This document shows positions 46,500 to 55,022 of a stretch of DNA of 64,000 nt, piece by piece; within the stretch, counting starts at the first letter, position 1, and every line of letters starts with the position of its first letter. This stretch comes from Pseudoalteromonas gelatinilytica. GTDB taxonomy: Bacteria; Pseudomonadota; Gammaproteobacteria; Enterobacterales; Alteromonadaceae. Made by a program: the position numbers and the translations under genes. The notes below the pieces were generated by a model. The model saw only the letters and a program-made list of their open reading frames with translations, made no database searches and was not told the DNA's origin. The DNA lies in contig NZ_LRRU01000005.1 in the NCBI RefSeq assembly GCF_001641615.1, positions 28,980 through 92,979 on the forward strand. The letters are read 5' to 3'.

Positions 46500-47966
46500 C
46501 TAGAGAATATCTAAGCTGTCCCATAATTCATCAACACGTTCTTTGATTTTTGGATCCATGACAATGGGCTCACCCCATTCACGATCTGTTTCGCCAGGCC
46601 ATTTATTAGTCGCATCCATGCCCATTTTTGAACCAAGGCCAGAAACTGGCGATGCAAAATCTAAATAATCAATTGGCGTGTTTTCGATCATCGTCGTATC
46701 GCGAACAGGGTCCATACGTGTGGTAATGGCCCAAATTACGTCGTTCCAGTCGCGTGCGTTTACATCATCATCGCAAACAATCACGAACTTGGTATACATG
46801 AATTGGCGCAAGAAAGACCACACCCCCATCATTACGCGCTTAGCATGACCCGGGTATTGTTTTTTCATGGTGACCACAGCCATACGATAAGAACAGCCTT
46901 CAGGTGGCAGATAAAAATCTACAATTTCAGGGAATTGCTTTTGCAGAATTGGTACGAACACTTCGTTCAATGCAACCCCGAGTACTGCTGGCTCATCTGG
47001 TGGACGGCCAGTATAAGTGCTGTGATAAATTGGGTTTTCACGATGTGTAATATGAGTCACCGTCATCACCGGAAACTCGTCTACTTCGTTGTAGTAACCG
47101 GTGTGATCGCCATAAGGGCCTTCTGGTGCTGTTTCATCCGGCATAATATAACCTTCAAGCACGAACTCAGCAGTAGCAGGCACTTGTAGGTCATTTGAAA
47201 TCGATTTTACGACTTCAGTTTTACTACCGCGTAGTAAACCAGCAAACGCATATTCGCTTAGGGTATCAGGGACGGGTGTTACAGCGCCTAAGATTGTCGC
47301 AGGATCAGCACCTAATGCCACAGATACAGGGTAGGGTTCACCTGGGTGCTCTTTACACCATTCACGAAAATCTAATGCGCCACCGCGATGCGATAACCAA
47401 CGCATAATAATTTTGTTTTTACCCAGTAGCTGCTGACGGTAAATACCTAAGTTTTGGCGCTTTTTATAAGGCCCTTTAGTAACCGTTAGGCCCCATGTAA
47501 TCAAAGGAGCTGCATCACCCGGCCAGCAATGTTGGATAGGTAACTTAGTTAAGTCAACATCATCGCCTTCAAGTATCACTTGCTGACAAGGCGCTTTTTT
47601 TACTTCTTTAGCTGGCATATTCAGTACTTGCTTGAATACTGGGATTTGCCCTAGTGCCTCTTTAATGCCTTTCGGTGGCTCAGGCTCTTTTAGAAAAGCT
47701 AATAACTTACCAACTTCGCGCAGTTCACTGACATCATCTTGGCCCATGCCCATTGCAACACGTTTGGGCGTACCAAAAAGGTTTGCAAGAACGGGAATGG
47801 TGTGACCTTTAGGGTTTTCGAATAACAGAGCAGGGCCTTCGGCACGTAACGTGCGGTCGGCAATTTCGGTCATTTCAAGGTAAGGATCAATTTCTTGTTT
47901 GATCCGTTTTAATTCACCTTTTTGTTCTAATAACTCGATAAATTCGCGAAGATCTTTGTATTTCAT
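46500..47966 (-). CDS. ubiD: 3-octaprenyl-4-hydroxybenzoate decarboxylase UbiD
   Basis: UbiD decarboxylates the polyprenyl hydroxybenzoate intermediate of ubiquinone synthesis, with prenylated FMN supplied by UbiX. The 488-residue product has the family starting block '[26 protein letters not shown]' (in parts '[10 protein letters not shown]'), 'LLFENPKGH', and the active-site '[15 protein letters not shown]' with its conserved Glu. fre lies downstream. ubiX and the other ubi genes are not in the window. An ordinary conserved gene. Confidence 0.97.
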   Translation of the reverse strand: MKYKDLREFIELLEQKGELKRIKQEIDPYLEMTEIADRTLRAEGPALLFENPKGHTIPVLANLFGTPKRVAMGMGQDDVSELREVGKLLAFLKEPEPPKGIKEALGQIPVFKQVLNMPAKEVKKAPCQQVILEGDDVDLTKLPIQHCWPGDAAPLITWGLTVTKGPYKKRQNLGIYRQQLLGKNKIIMRWLSHRGGALDFREWCKEHPGEPYPVSVALGADPATILGAVTPVPDTLSEYAFAGLLRGSKTEVVKSISNDLQVPATAEFVLEGYIMPDETAPEGPYGDHTGYYNEVDEFPVMTVTHITHRENPIYHSTYTGRPPDEPAVLGVALNEVFVPILQKQFPEIVDFYLPPEGCSYRMAVVTMKKQYPGHAKRVMMGVWSFLRQFMYTKFVIVCDDDVNARDWNDVIWAITTRMDPVRDTTMIENTPIDYLDFASPVSGLGSKMGMDATNKWPGETDREWGEPIVMDPKIKERVDELWDSLDIL

Positions 47967-48051
47967 TATAGCCGCTTAAACGCTGAATAAACTGTCGCTA
48001 TTATACTCAAAACCACTGATTAAGCTAATTTAGCCACGAAAGCATTTACTC

Positions 48052-48339
48052 TTACTTAGTTAAGCTGCATTGGTACTTTTTACCTTTTAAAATCAGCATG
48101 GCTTCATCGCCTTTTGACCAAAACAGTACATTATCTGCACTGTATTTAACCCCTGAGCCGCTTACTTGGCGATTGAGTGAAAATTCAGCGTCCTTAAATG
48201 TCAGTCTGGCTTCATCATCACTGTATTCAACGATACTGGCGCTAAGGGTCTCATCGCACAGATAATTGCTCGGTGCACTTTGCTCAGCACACGCGCACAA
48301 GGTAACTAAAGCGAGCCCCGAGAGAAGTGGTTTAATCAT
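48052..48339 (-). CDS. MliC/PliC-type lysozyme inhibitor lipoprotein
   Basis: Small lipoprotein of 95 residues with the lipobox LCAC, then a compact beta-barrel domain. 'LCDETLSASIVEYSDDEARLTF', 'SGSGVKYS', 'LFWSKGDEAML' and a final Cys match the MliC (membrane-bound C-type lysozyme inhibitor) family; the two cysteines of the domain would form its disulfide. Members protect peptidoglycan from host C-type lysozymes. It is divergent from the DUF808 gene and separated from ubiD by 85 bases. Confidence 0.83.
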   Translation of the reverse strand: MIKPLLSGLALVTLCACAEQSAPSNYLCDETLSASIVEYSDDEARLTFKDAEFSLNRQVSGSGVKYSADNVLFWSKGDEAMLILKGKKYQCSLTK

Positions 48340-48452
48340 AGAAACACCTCTATTTTTGAATGAGCTATAAGCCTAACAAAGAAAAATTAACCGTTGGTGA
48401 AAATGGCAGGATAAGTTATGTTGATAGTGTATTTAATGGGCAAGGAACCACC

Positions 48453-49358
48453 ATGGCAGGCACAAATTTACTAACCTTACTTGATGATATTACAACACTT
48501 TTAGACGACATTGCGACGATGAGTAAAGTCGCAACAAAAAAAACAGCAGGGGTGTTAGGTGATGACCTCGCTCTCAATGCACAGCAAGTTACAGGAGTAA
48601 CTGCCGATAGAGAGTTACCCGTGGTTTGGGCTGTAGCAAAAGGCTCGTTTATTAACAAAGCCATCTTAGTGCCCGCAGCGTTATTGATTAGTGTTTGGTT
48701 GCCTTGGTTAATCACTCCGCTGTTAATGGTTGGCGGCCTGTTTTTGTGCTTTGAAGGTGCAGAGAAAATTATCGAAAAACTGTTTGGTCATGCTCAACAA
48801 GAAGATGAAAGTGTGGTTGAACAACAAGACTTACAAGAATACGAAAAGCAAAAAGTGAAAGGGGCGATCCGCACTGATTTTATCCTCTCAGCAGAAATCA
48901 TCGTGATAACGCTAGGCACGGTTGCTGGAGCAACGCTGGTTAATCAAGCTTTAGTGCTCAGTGTAATCGCAATTATTATGACCATTGGCGTGTATGGGTT
49001 AGTTGCAGGGATTGTTAAACTTGATGATGCTGGTTTGTATTTACTGCAAAAAGCGCAGCAAAGTGGCGGTAAGTTTAAAGAGCTCGTAGGTAAGTTTTTA
49101 CTTGCTGCAGCGCCTAAGTTAATGCGCTTTTTAGCCTTTGCAGGAACGGTTGCTATGTTCTTAGTTGGCGGAGGTATATTGGTACATGGGATCCCTGTTT
49201 TGCATCACGCCCAGCAGGGTAGCACTGAGTTTGTAACGGGTTTACTTGGTAAAACCGGTGAGCTGGCTACGCCAATTATATTTGATGGTTTATTGGGCGT
49301 TGTTGCCGGCGTGATCGTCGTATTAGTGGTTGAACTTTGGCATAAAATTCGTCGATAA
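48453..49358 (+). CDS. DUF808 family membrane protein (YedI-like)
   Basis: Inner-membrane protein of 301 residues matching E. coli YedI, a protein of unknown function: 'LLTLLDDITTLLDDIATMSK', 'KKTAGVLGDDLALNAQQVTG', 'RELPVVWAVAKGS' and 'KGAIRTDFILSAEI'. Seven or so hydrophobic segments. The frame runs upstream to an ATG at 48360, but the family N terminus is MAG(S/T), found here at ATG 48453 with AAGGA six bases before it, so the internal start is used. It is divergent from the MliC-like gene. Confidence 0.9.
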   Translation: MAGTNLLTLLDDITTLLDDIATMSKVATKKTAGVLGDDLALNAQQVTGVTADRELPVVWAVAKGSFINKAILVPAALLISVWLPWLITPLLMVGGLFLCFEGAEKIIEKLFGHAQQEDESVVEQQDLQEYEKQKVKGAIRTDFILSAEIIVITLGTVAGATLVNQALVLSVIAIIMTIGVYGLVAGIVKLDDAGLYLLQKAQQSGGKFKELVGKFLLAAAPKLMRFLAFAGTVAMFLVGGGILVHGIPVLHHAQQGSTEFVTGLLGKTGELATPIIFDGLLGVVAGVIVVLVVELWHKIRR

Positions 49359-49466
49359 ATAGCATTTGTTAACTCGGGTTTGTTAATTTATTGTAGCTTA
49401 AATAGGGTCTTTGCTTTATTATTGCTCAGCTAAAAATAACAATTAAATCGTTAAATGGAGTTAATC

Positions 49467-51428
49467 ATGTCTCGATACCTCACTTTTATGCTGGGGCTAG
49501 CGTTATTTACGCTGTCATTTACCAGTTTCGCTAAATCTGCAAAATTATCGGTAGAAGATTTTAGTAAAGGCAATGACTTTAGTCGTGTAACCATCTCTCC
49601 TGATGGCAATTACGTTGCTGCTATTAAAAAGCACGAAGGTAAAAATTCACTCATTATTGTTGATACAACCAAGTTTGCCGTAAGCCATGCGGTTGCTTTT
49701 CCGGGTAATGCACAGGTTGGCGAATACCACTGGGTTAACAACGAACGTGTTATTCTTGAAAAAGAGTATTTAAAAGGCTGGCAAGATACTCCTATTTATT
49801 ATGGTGAGTTATTTGCTGTTAACGCTGATGGTAGCCGTGGCGCATACGTAATTGGTTATCATGGTGAACAGCAAACAGGTACTCGGTTAAAAAAACAAAC
49901 ACCTGTAGAGGGGACTTCATATCTTTTAGATCCCTTACTTCATGATGATAAAAAAGTTTTGGTTGTCACTTACCCATGGACTGCAACCAATGAGCCGACA
50001 ACTGTTGTATATGAAGTCGATGTTTATCGCGGCCTTCGCACTTTAATTACGCGATCACCTGCACCAATGGGTGAATTTCTAACAGACCATGATGGTAACG
50101 TTCGTATCGCTGTATCAAGTGACGATTACCTCAATGCGACACTTCATGTTCGAGAGCCTGAGGGCGGTTTTTGGAAAGAGCTTGATTTAGAAGGTATTGA
50201 TTACACGGATATTTCATTAAAGGCATTTGATAAATCAGGTGAGTCTGTATATGCCACTGCATCAAAGGGTGGCGAAGCAGAAAGCCTGATTAAAATTAAC
50301 CTAAAAACCAAAGAAGTAACGAAAATCTTCCAAGATAAGCATGTGTCACCATCACATATTTGGGTTGATGAAGTTACTAAAGAGTTATTTGCAATAGAAA
50401 CGGAGGCTGACTATCCAAGCTACTCTTTTGTAGATAGTAGCTCAGTAAAGTCTCAGCGTCTTAAAGATATGTTAGGTGCATTACCTGGTAGTCAAGTGCA
50501 GCTAGTCAGCAGTACCGAAGACGATTCAAAAAATATTATTTTTGCATCAAGTGATATAAACCCTGGGCAATATTATCTGTATGACGCAAAGAAGAATAAG
50601 TTAAGAGTGCTATTTTCTGCGCGTGGTTGGATAAACCAAGATGATATGGCGCAAACCACACCACTGCGTTTTAAAAGCCGCGATGGATTAACAATTCTTG
50701 CTTATTTAACTGTGCCAAATGGCAAAGCTGAGAAAAACTTACCACTCGTTGTTATGCCACATGGTGGTCCTTACCAAGCAAGAGATTATTGGGGTTACGA
50801 TCCAGAAGCGCAAATGCTAGCTAATAGAGGTATGGCAGTGCTTAAGGTGAATTTTCGTGGTTCACCAGGTTTTGGACAGAATTTTAGAGAAGCTGGCTAT
50901 CGCCAGTGGGGACAAAATATTCAGCACGATATTATTGATGGTGTAAAACTGTTAATTAATGACGGCACAGTTGATAAAGATAATATTTGTATTATGGGAG
51001 CCAGCTTCGGTGGTTACTCTGCATTACAAAGCGCGATTATCGAGCCGGATATGTTCAAGTGTGCAATAGGTCTGATGGGGGTTTACGACTTGCCTCTTAT
51101 GTATGAAGAGGGTGACACGCAAGCCCGAAGCTATGGAGTTAATTACCTAAAAACAGTGATTGGTACTGATGAGGCTGAGTTAAAAGCATTCTCGCCGGTT
51201 TACAACATTGATAAGCTAAAAGCGCCTGTACTTATTGTGCATGGTGGTGAAGACGAACGTGCCCCAATTGAGCAAGCAGAATCATTAGAAGCTGCGTTGA
51301 AAAAAGCTAAGCACCCATATGAAATTACTATTCTAGATGATGAAGGCCACGGTTTTTATAAAGAAGAGCACCGCACTCTTTACTATAAAAAAGTACTGGC
51401 TTTCTTAGAAGACCATTTAAAACTTTAA
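49467..51428 (+). CDS. S9 family prolyl oligopeptidase-like secreted peptidase
   Basis: Predicted periplasmic serine peptidase of 653 residues. ATG 49455 is in frame, but its own GGAG forms the ribosome site for ATG 49467, after which a Sec signal peptide ends near SFA. A beta-propeller (about 40-370) precedes the alpha/beta hydrolase domain (about 395-650) with Ser513 (GASFGGYSAL), the Asp in 'HGGEDERAP' and the His in 'DDEGHGFYKEEH', as in acylaminoacyl- or dipeptidyl-peptidase-type S9C enzymes. It resembles the peptidase at 3857 in class but is of a different subfamily. Substrate unknown. Confidence 0.92.
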   Translation: MSRYLTFMLGLALFTLSFTSFAKSAKLSVEDFSKGNDFSRVTISPDGNYVAAIKKHEGKNSLIIVDTTKFAVSHAVAFPGNAQVGEYHWVNNERVILEKEYLKGWQDTPIYYGELFAVNADGSRGAYVIGYHGEQQTGTRLKKQTPVEGTSYLLDPLLHDDKKVLVVTYPWTATNEPTTVVYEVDVYRGLRTLITRSPAPMGEFLTDHDGNVRIAVSSDDYLNATLHVREPEGGFWKELDLEGIDYTDISLKAFDKSGESVYATASKGGEAESLIKINLKTKEVTKIFQDKHVSPSHIWVDEVTKELFAIETEADYPSYSFVDSSSVKSQRLKDMLGALPGSQVQLVSSTEDDSKNIIFASSDINPGQYYLYDAKKNKLRVLFSARGWINQDDMAQTTPLRFKSRDGLTILAYLTVPNGKAEKNLPLVVMPHGGPYQARDYWGYDPEAQMLANRGMAVLKVNFRGSPGFGQNFREAGYRQWGQNIQHDIIDGVKLLINDGTVDKDNICIMGASFGGYSALQSAIIEPDMFKCAIGLMGVYDLPLMYEEGDTQARSYGVNYLKTVIGTDEAELKAFSPVYNIDKLKAPVLIVHGGEDERAPIEQAESLEAALKKAKHPYEITILDDEGHGFYKEEHRTLYYKKVLAFLEDHLKL

Positions 51429-51740
51429 AAGAAAAATGCCGGCGAGATACCTCGCCGGCAAAGATTTAGCACGGGAACGTAAGCGTGCTAGTGTGCAAGG
51501 TCTTCCTTCAAGTTATACAAACTCAAAAGACGATTCGTTCATTAAGCAATGCAGCCCAGTTGCAATTTAAAACAGAGTAGGGAGAGTGACTCTGCTTTTG
51601 CTAACACGCATTTATAAAACCAACAAAATAATATAAATACTGTGCCACGTAAAAATGTTATAACATAACAAAAGTAAAGTAAATAGCGAGAGTCATATTA
51701 TTAGCTTGGTTTCTTCTGAGTGATGTTTATGGATAATTGG
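51429..51740. other. 312-bp intergenic region with a G+C-rich hairpin
   Basis: The region between the S9 peptidase and the Sel1 protein holds no convincing gene. TGCCGGCGAG (51437-51446) and CTCGCCGGCA (51451-51460) form a perfect 10-bp stem just after the peptidase stop. The T run is on the leftward strand, so it may end leftward transcripts as well as buffer rightward ones. Smaller inverted repeats are at 51469-51489 (AGCACG/CGTGCT) and 51573-51594 (CAGAGT/ACTCTG). The rest is AT-rich with no other signal that I recognise. Confidence 0.55.
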
Positions 51741-52697
51741 TTATTGAGTGTCTAATTTACTACAATCGTAACTCAAACATAGCTCTGCAAGTTCAATCTT
51801 CGCTTTCGGATTCCCTTGTAAGGTGGCTTTGTTAAGCCAATAAGCTGCTTCTTCGTTATTGATTTCTGTGCCTTGGCCGTCACGATACATCTGACCTAAG
51901 TTTAATTGTCCCCATGAATAGCCACCTTCAGCTGACAGCGTAAAGCTATTCAGTGCTTCTTTGTATAAGCCATCTTTGAAGTAAGTAATGCCTTGTTGAT
52001 TGTACTTATCTAACTTCACACCTGCGTATAAGGGTTTGGGTCTTGGTGGGTGCATCACAAAACCACCGAATAAGCTATAAAGCTCAGGTCGCATGATTTT
52101 ATATATGCTGCCGTCATCATACAGCTGTTTAATTTGTTGTTTACTGAAGGTTAGAGTTTTACTAGAAAAGTAATCATCTTGCACTAACAGACTGGTGCGC
52201 ATCGCAATCTCGATGTCTTTGTTGTATTTGTATGTGTAGTTAGCAATTCTAAATGTCATGCTCTTATCGTCAAACTCAACGAGTTGTGCCACTTTCAAAT
52301 TGTTAATACGTTTTGGCTTACCAGTGAATTTATCTGAATACACAAAATAGGTATCAAATAACTTAGGCTCGCTTAGGTAAGTTTGCTCGTTCTCAGTTTG
52401 TTCATTCGCACCAAGTAATGCCTTTGTGAATAGGTAAACGATGATGAATAGACCAATAAAGTATTTTATAAATGAGGCTAATTCTAGAGCTGGCAGGGAA
52501 TACCAAGGTGCAGGAGTAACATAGCCACAGTCATCGCATTGCCTTTGATAATTAATAGAGAGTGGCATGATGGGCAAAATGGTAAAGCGCAACACTCTAC
52601 TGTGATTGCTTAAAGAATAATGTTCACTATGACAATGTGGACACGTTTTTTGTTTTTTATAAAAAACATCAGCGGGTGCGGTATTAAATAGAAGCAT
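51741..52697 (-). CDS. Zinc-ribbon membrane protein with Sel1-like repeats
   Basis: Protein of 318 residues that I cannot assign to a named family. The N terminus has two Cys pairs, CPHC (about 19-22) and CDDC (about 54-57), forming a zinc ribbon; one TM helix follows (about 75-95); then a region without a clear match (100-215); and a C-terminal Sel1/TPR-type tail ('YFKDGLYKEALNSFTLSAEG' and 'QLNLGQMYRDGQGTEINNEEA', about 235-305). A cytoplasmic zinc ribbon with repeats on the other side of the membrane would suggest a scaffold or sensor. It is divergent from dbpA. Function unknown. Confidence 0.75.
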   Translation of the reverse strand: MLLFNTAPADVFYKKQKTCPHCHSEHYSLSNHSRVLRFTILPIMPLSINYQRQCDDCGYVTPAPWYSLPALELASFIKYFIGLFIIVYLFTKALLGANEQTENEQTYLSEPKLFDTYFVYSDKFTGKPKRINNLKVAQLVEFDDKSMTFRIANYTYKYNKDIEIAMRTSLLVQDDYFSSKTLTFSKQQIKQLYDDGSIYKIMRPELYSLFGGFVMHPPRPKPLYAGVKLDKYNQQGITYFKDGLYKEALNSFTLSAEGGYSWGQLNLGQMYRDGQGTEINNEEAAYWLNKATLQGNPKAKIELAELCLSYDCSKLDTQ

Positions 52698-52884
52698 CGT
52701 TTCTTCCTGAATATTGCTATCAATAAACTAGAACAAATGCAGAGAGTTAGAAAGCGTCAAACTGTAACTAAATATGAATTAAACGAGTCGAACAGTGTTT
52801 TCGTTTAGAGAAACAGTACATTCTCTGCTATGATCCACAACATCTTCGAGGATGTCCCTCAATTATCAAGTTTGGAATATTACT

Positions 52885-54273
52885 GTGACTGCTACTGCTT
52901 TTTCATCTTTGGCTTTGCCGCAAGAGTTAACCGATAACTTATCAACTTTAGGTTATACGCAAATGACGCCTGTGCAAGCGCAAAGTTTGCCAGTGATCTT
53001 GCAAGGCAAAGATATTATTGCCCAAGCCAAAACCGGGTCGGGTAAAACGGCTGCGTTTAGTCTAGGTGTATTGGCTAAGTTAAATGTGAAAAGGTTTCGT
53101 ATTCAGTCTCTCATTTTATGTCCAACCCGAGAGTTAGCAGAGCAAGTTGCTGAAGAAGTTCGTAAGCTTGCCCGTGGCATTCACAATATTAAAGTTTTAA
53201 CCTTATGTGGAGGGGTGTCTATTGGTCCACAAATTGGCTCACTAGAACATGGTGCGCATATCATTGTTGGCACGCCTGGTCGTGTTGATGACCATATTCG
53301 CAAAGGCACATTGCGCTTAGATGATGTCGAGACTTTAGTGTTAGACGAAGCTGATCAAATGCTAGACATGGGTTTTCAGGATACCCTTGATGCTATTGTT
53401 GAGTGCATTCCTAACCAACGCCAAACATTATTGTTCAGTGCGACTTATCCAAAATCAATTGCAGCGATTGCAGAGCGAGTGCTTAGCAATCCAGAAATGA
53501 TTAAGGTTGAAGAAGAACAAACAAAGAGCACAATCAAACAATACTTTTACAAGCTTGATAACAACAAACAGCGCTTTAATACATTGAAGCTGTTGCTACT
53601 GAAGTTCCAACCAGAAAGCTGTGTGGTTTTTTGTAACACCAAAGTTGAAACACAACAGATTTGTGATGATCTTTATGCTGAGGGTTTTAGTGCAGTTGCC
53701 TTACACGGTGATTTAGATCAGCGTGAACGTGAGCGCACTTTAATTCGCTTTGCTAATAAAAGCGCCTGTATTCTGGTTGCAACGGATGTTGCCGCACGCG
53801 GCTTAGATATCAACGATATGGACATGGTAGTGAACTATCACCTTGCACATGACCCACAAACCCATGTACATCGTGTTGGTCGTACCGGTCGAGCAGGTAA
53901 AAAGGGTATTGCATGCTCTATTTATGGTGAAGCTGAGCAATTTAAAGTGGCACAAATTGGCGACCACTACGAGCGTGACTTTGACCCGGAACCAATTCCG
54001 CCATTTAGCTTGCTAGAAAAGCCCGCTTATAAGCCAACCATGGCAACCATTATGATTGATGCTGGCAAGAAGCAAAAAATTCGTGCTGGTGATATTTTAG
54101 GCGCATTAACGGGTAAAGAAGGTATTGCTGGTCATCAAGTAGGTAAAATTAATGTGCTTGATAATGTTGCCTTTATTGCTGTAGAGCGAGCTGCTGCAAA
54201 ACCTGCGCTACGTAAATTAACTGAAGGTAATATTAAAAAGCGTAAGATTCGCGCACGACGTTTGAGCAGATAA
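52885..54273 (+). CDS. dbpA: ATP-dependent RNA helicase DbpA
   Basis: DEAD-box helicase that acts on helix 92 of 23S rRNA in 50S assembly. Motifs: Q motif near 'MTPVQAQSLP', Walker A 'AKTGSGKTAAF', 'PTRELAEQ', DEAD in 'VLDEADQMLDMGF', SAT, and 'HRVGRTGRAG'. The C-terminal RNA-recognition domain (about 385-455) begins 'MATIMIDAGKKQKIRAGDIL', the DbpA-specific domain. ATG 52852 would add eleven residues but has no spaced ribosome site; GTG 52885 gives a family-like N terminus (MTATAFSSL) and a 462-residue length close to E. coli DbpA, so it is preferred. Confidence 0.93.
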   Translation: MTATAFSSLALPQELTDNLSTLGYTQMTPVQAQSLPVILQGKDIIAQAKTGSGKTAAFSLGVLAKLNVKRFRIQSLILCPTRELAEQVAEEVRKLARGIHNIKVLTLCGGVSIGPQIGSLEHGAHIIVGTPGRVDDHIRKGTLRLDDVETLVLDEADQMLDMGFQDTLDAIVECIPNQRQTLLFSATYPKSIAAIAERVLSNPEMIKVEEEQTKSTIKQYFYKLDNNKQRFNTLKLLLLKFQPESCVVFCNTKVETQQICDDLYAEGFSAVALHGDLDQRERERTLIRFANKSACILVATDVAARGLDINDMDMVVNYHLAHDPQTHVHRVGRTGRAGKKGIACSIYGEAEQFKVAQIGDHYERDFDPEPIPPFSLLEKPAYKPTMATIMIDAGKKQKIRAGDILGALTGKEGIAGHQVGKINVLDNVAFIAVERAAAKPALRKLTEGNIKKRKIRARRLSR

Positions 54274-54282
54274 ATTGGTAAA

Positions 54283-54864
54283 TTATGAGCAGCTTGCTTT
54301 AAGTTGCTCATATTCGAGTTGTATTTTCTTAAACTCAATTGCACAGCCTTGGCGGTCTGGGTGATGTTTTAATGCGAGCTGCCGCCAGCGTTTCTGTAAC
54401 TCTTTTAAAGAAAACCCCACCGGTAGTTGCCACGCCTGCTGTAAGTCTAATAGCTGTTGCTGAGATAACGGGTGAATGCCCTTTTTTTGGCTAAATGACG
54501 AAAAACGCTGCCAAAAATCAGTTAATAACGCATCAATTTCTTCGCTGCTTGTATCAAAGTTTTGCCAATCTAAATAGTAATCCCGTAGCGGATCGTGACT
54601 TTCTAATGCATTACTTATTTGCTCATTAACAAGCTCAATATGTAATGAGGCAATTTGTAGTTGTTGCTCTGGTGCGAGTTGTGTTTGCAGCTGATAAAGG
54701 CCATTCATAACTAAAAAGTTGCGTTTAAACAGATCTTTTTGTGGGTCAGCGTCTAATGGTTCAATTTTTCCTGATTCACTGAGAGCGCTGGCAAGCGTAT
54801 GAACCTTCCACGTTGGTTGTTCCAAAAGAAGGTAAAAAATCTCATCAATCAGTGGGTTAACCAT
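54283..54864 (-). CDS. DnaJ-related protein with C-terminal J domain
   Basis: Protein of 193 residues. An N-terminal helical domain of the DNAJ-related family (about 1-120, 'NPLIDEIFYLLLEQPTWKVHTLA' in parts) precedes a C-terminal J domain (about 135-190) with the essential HPD motif in 'ALKHHPDRQG'. Such proteins stimulate DnaK; the client or partner is unknown. There is no Gly/Phe or zinc-finger region. It is convergent with dbpA, with nine bases between the stops. Confidence 0.88.
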   Translation of the reverse strand: MVNPLIDEIFYLLLEQPTWKVHTLASALSESGKIEPLDADPQKDLFKRNFLVMNGLYQLQTQLAPEQQLQIASLHIELVNEQISNALESHDPLRDYYLDWQNFDTSSEEIDALLTDFWQRFSSFSQKKGIHPLSQQQLLDLQQAWQLPVGFSLKELQKRWRQLALKHHPDRQGCAIEFKKIQLEYEQLKASCS

Positions 54865-55022
54865 TGTTCGTAAGCCTATCTTTAGTGTAATCTACAGTGG
54901 TATACGCTATCACAGCTGCTTTTATGAAACTACGCTATTGTTTTTTAGATACTAGGGAATACTTTTAGCCAAGCTTACTAACTGCATCTTCAGGCTAAGT
55001 TGATATTAAGGGATTTCGTCAT

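Noticed and set aside
46803..47189. Open frame of 128 residues on the + strand inside ubiD
   Set aside because: Antisense shadow of a strongly conserved gene; rich in His, Phe and Tyr with no recognisable motif.
48360..48452. Upstream extension of the DUF808 gene
   Set aside because: The family N terminus and a good ribosome site begin at 48453; the extension has no homologous character.
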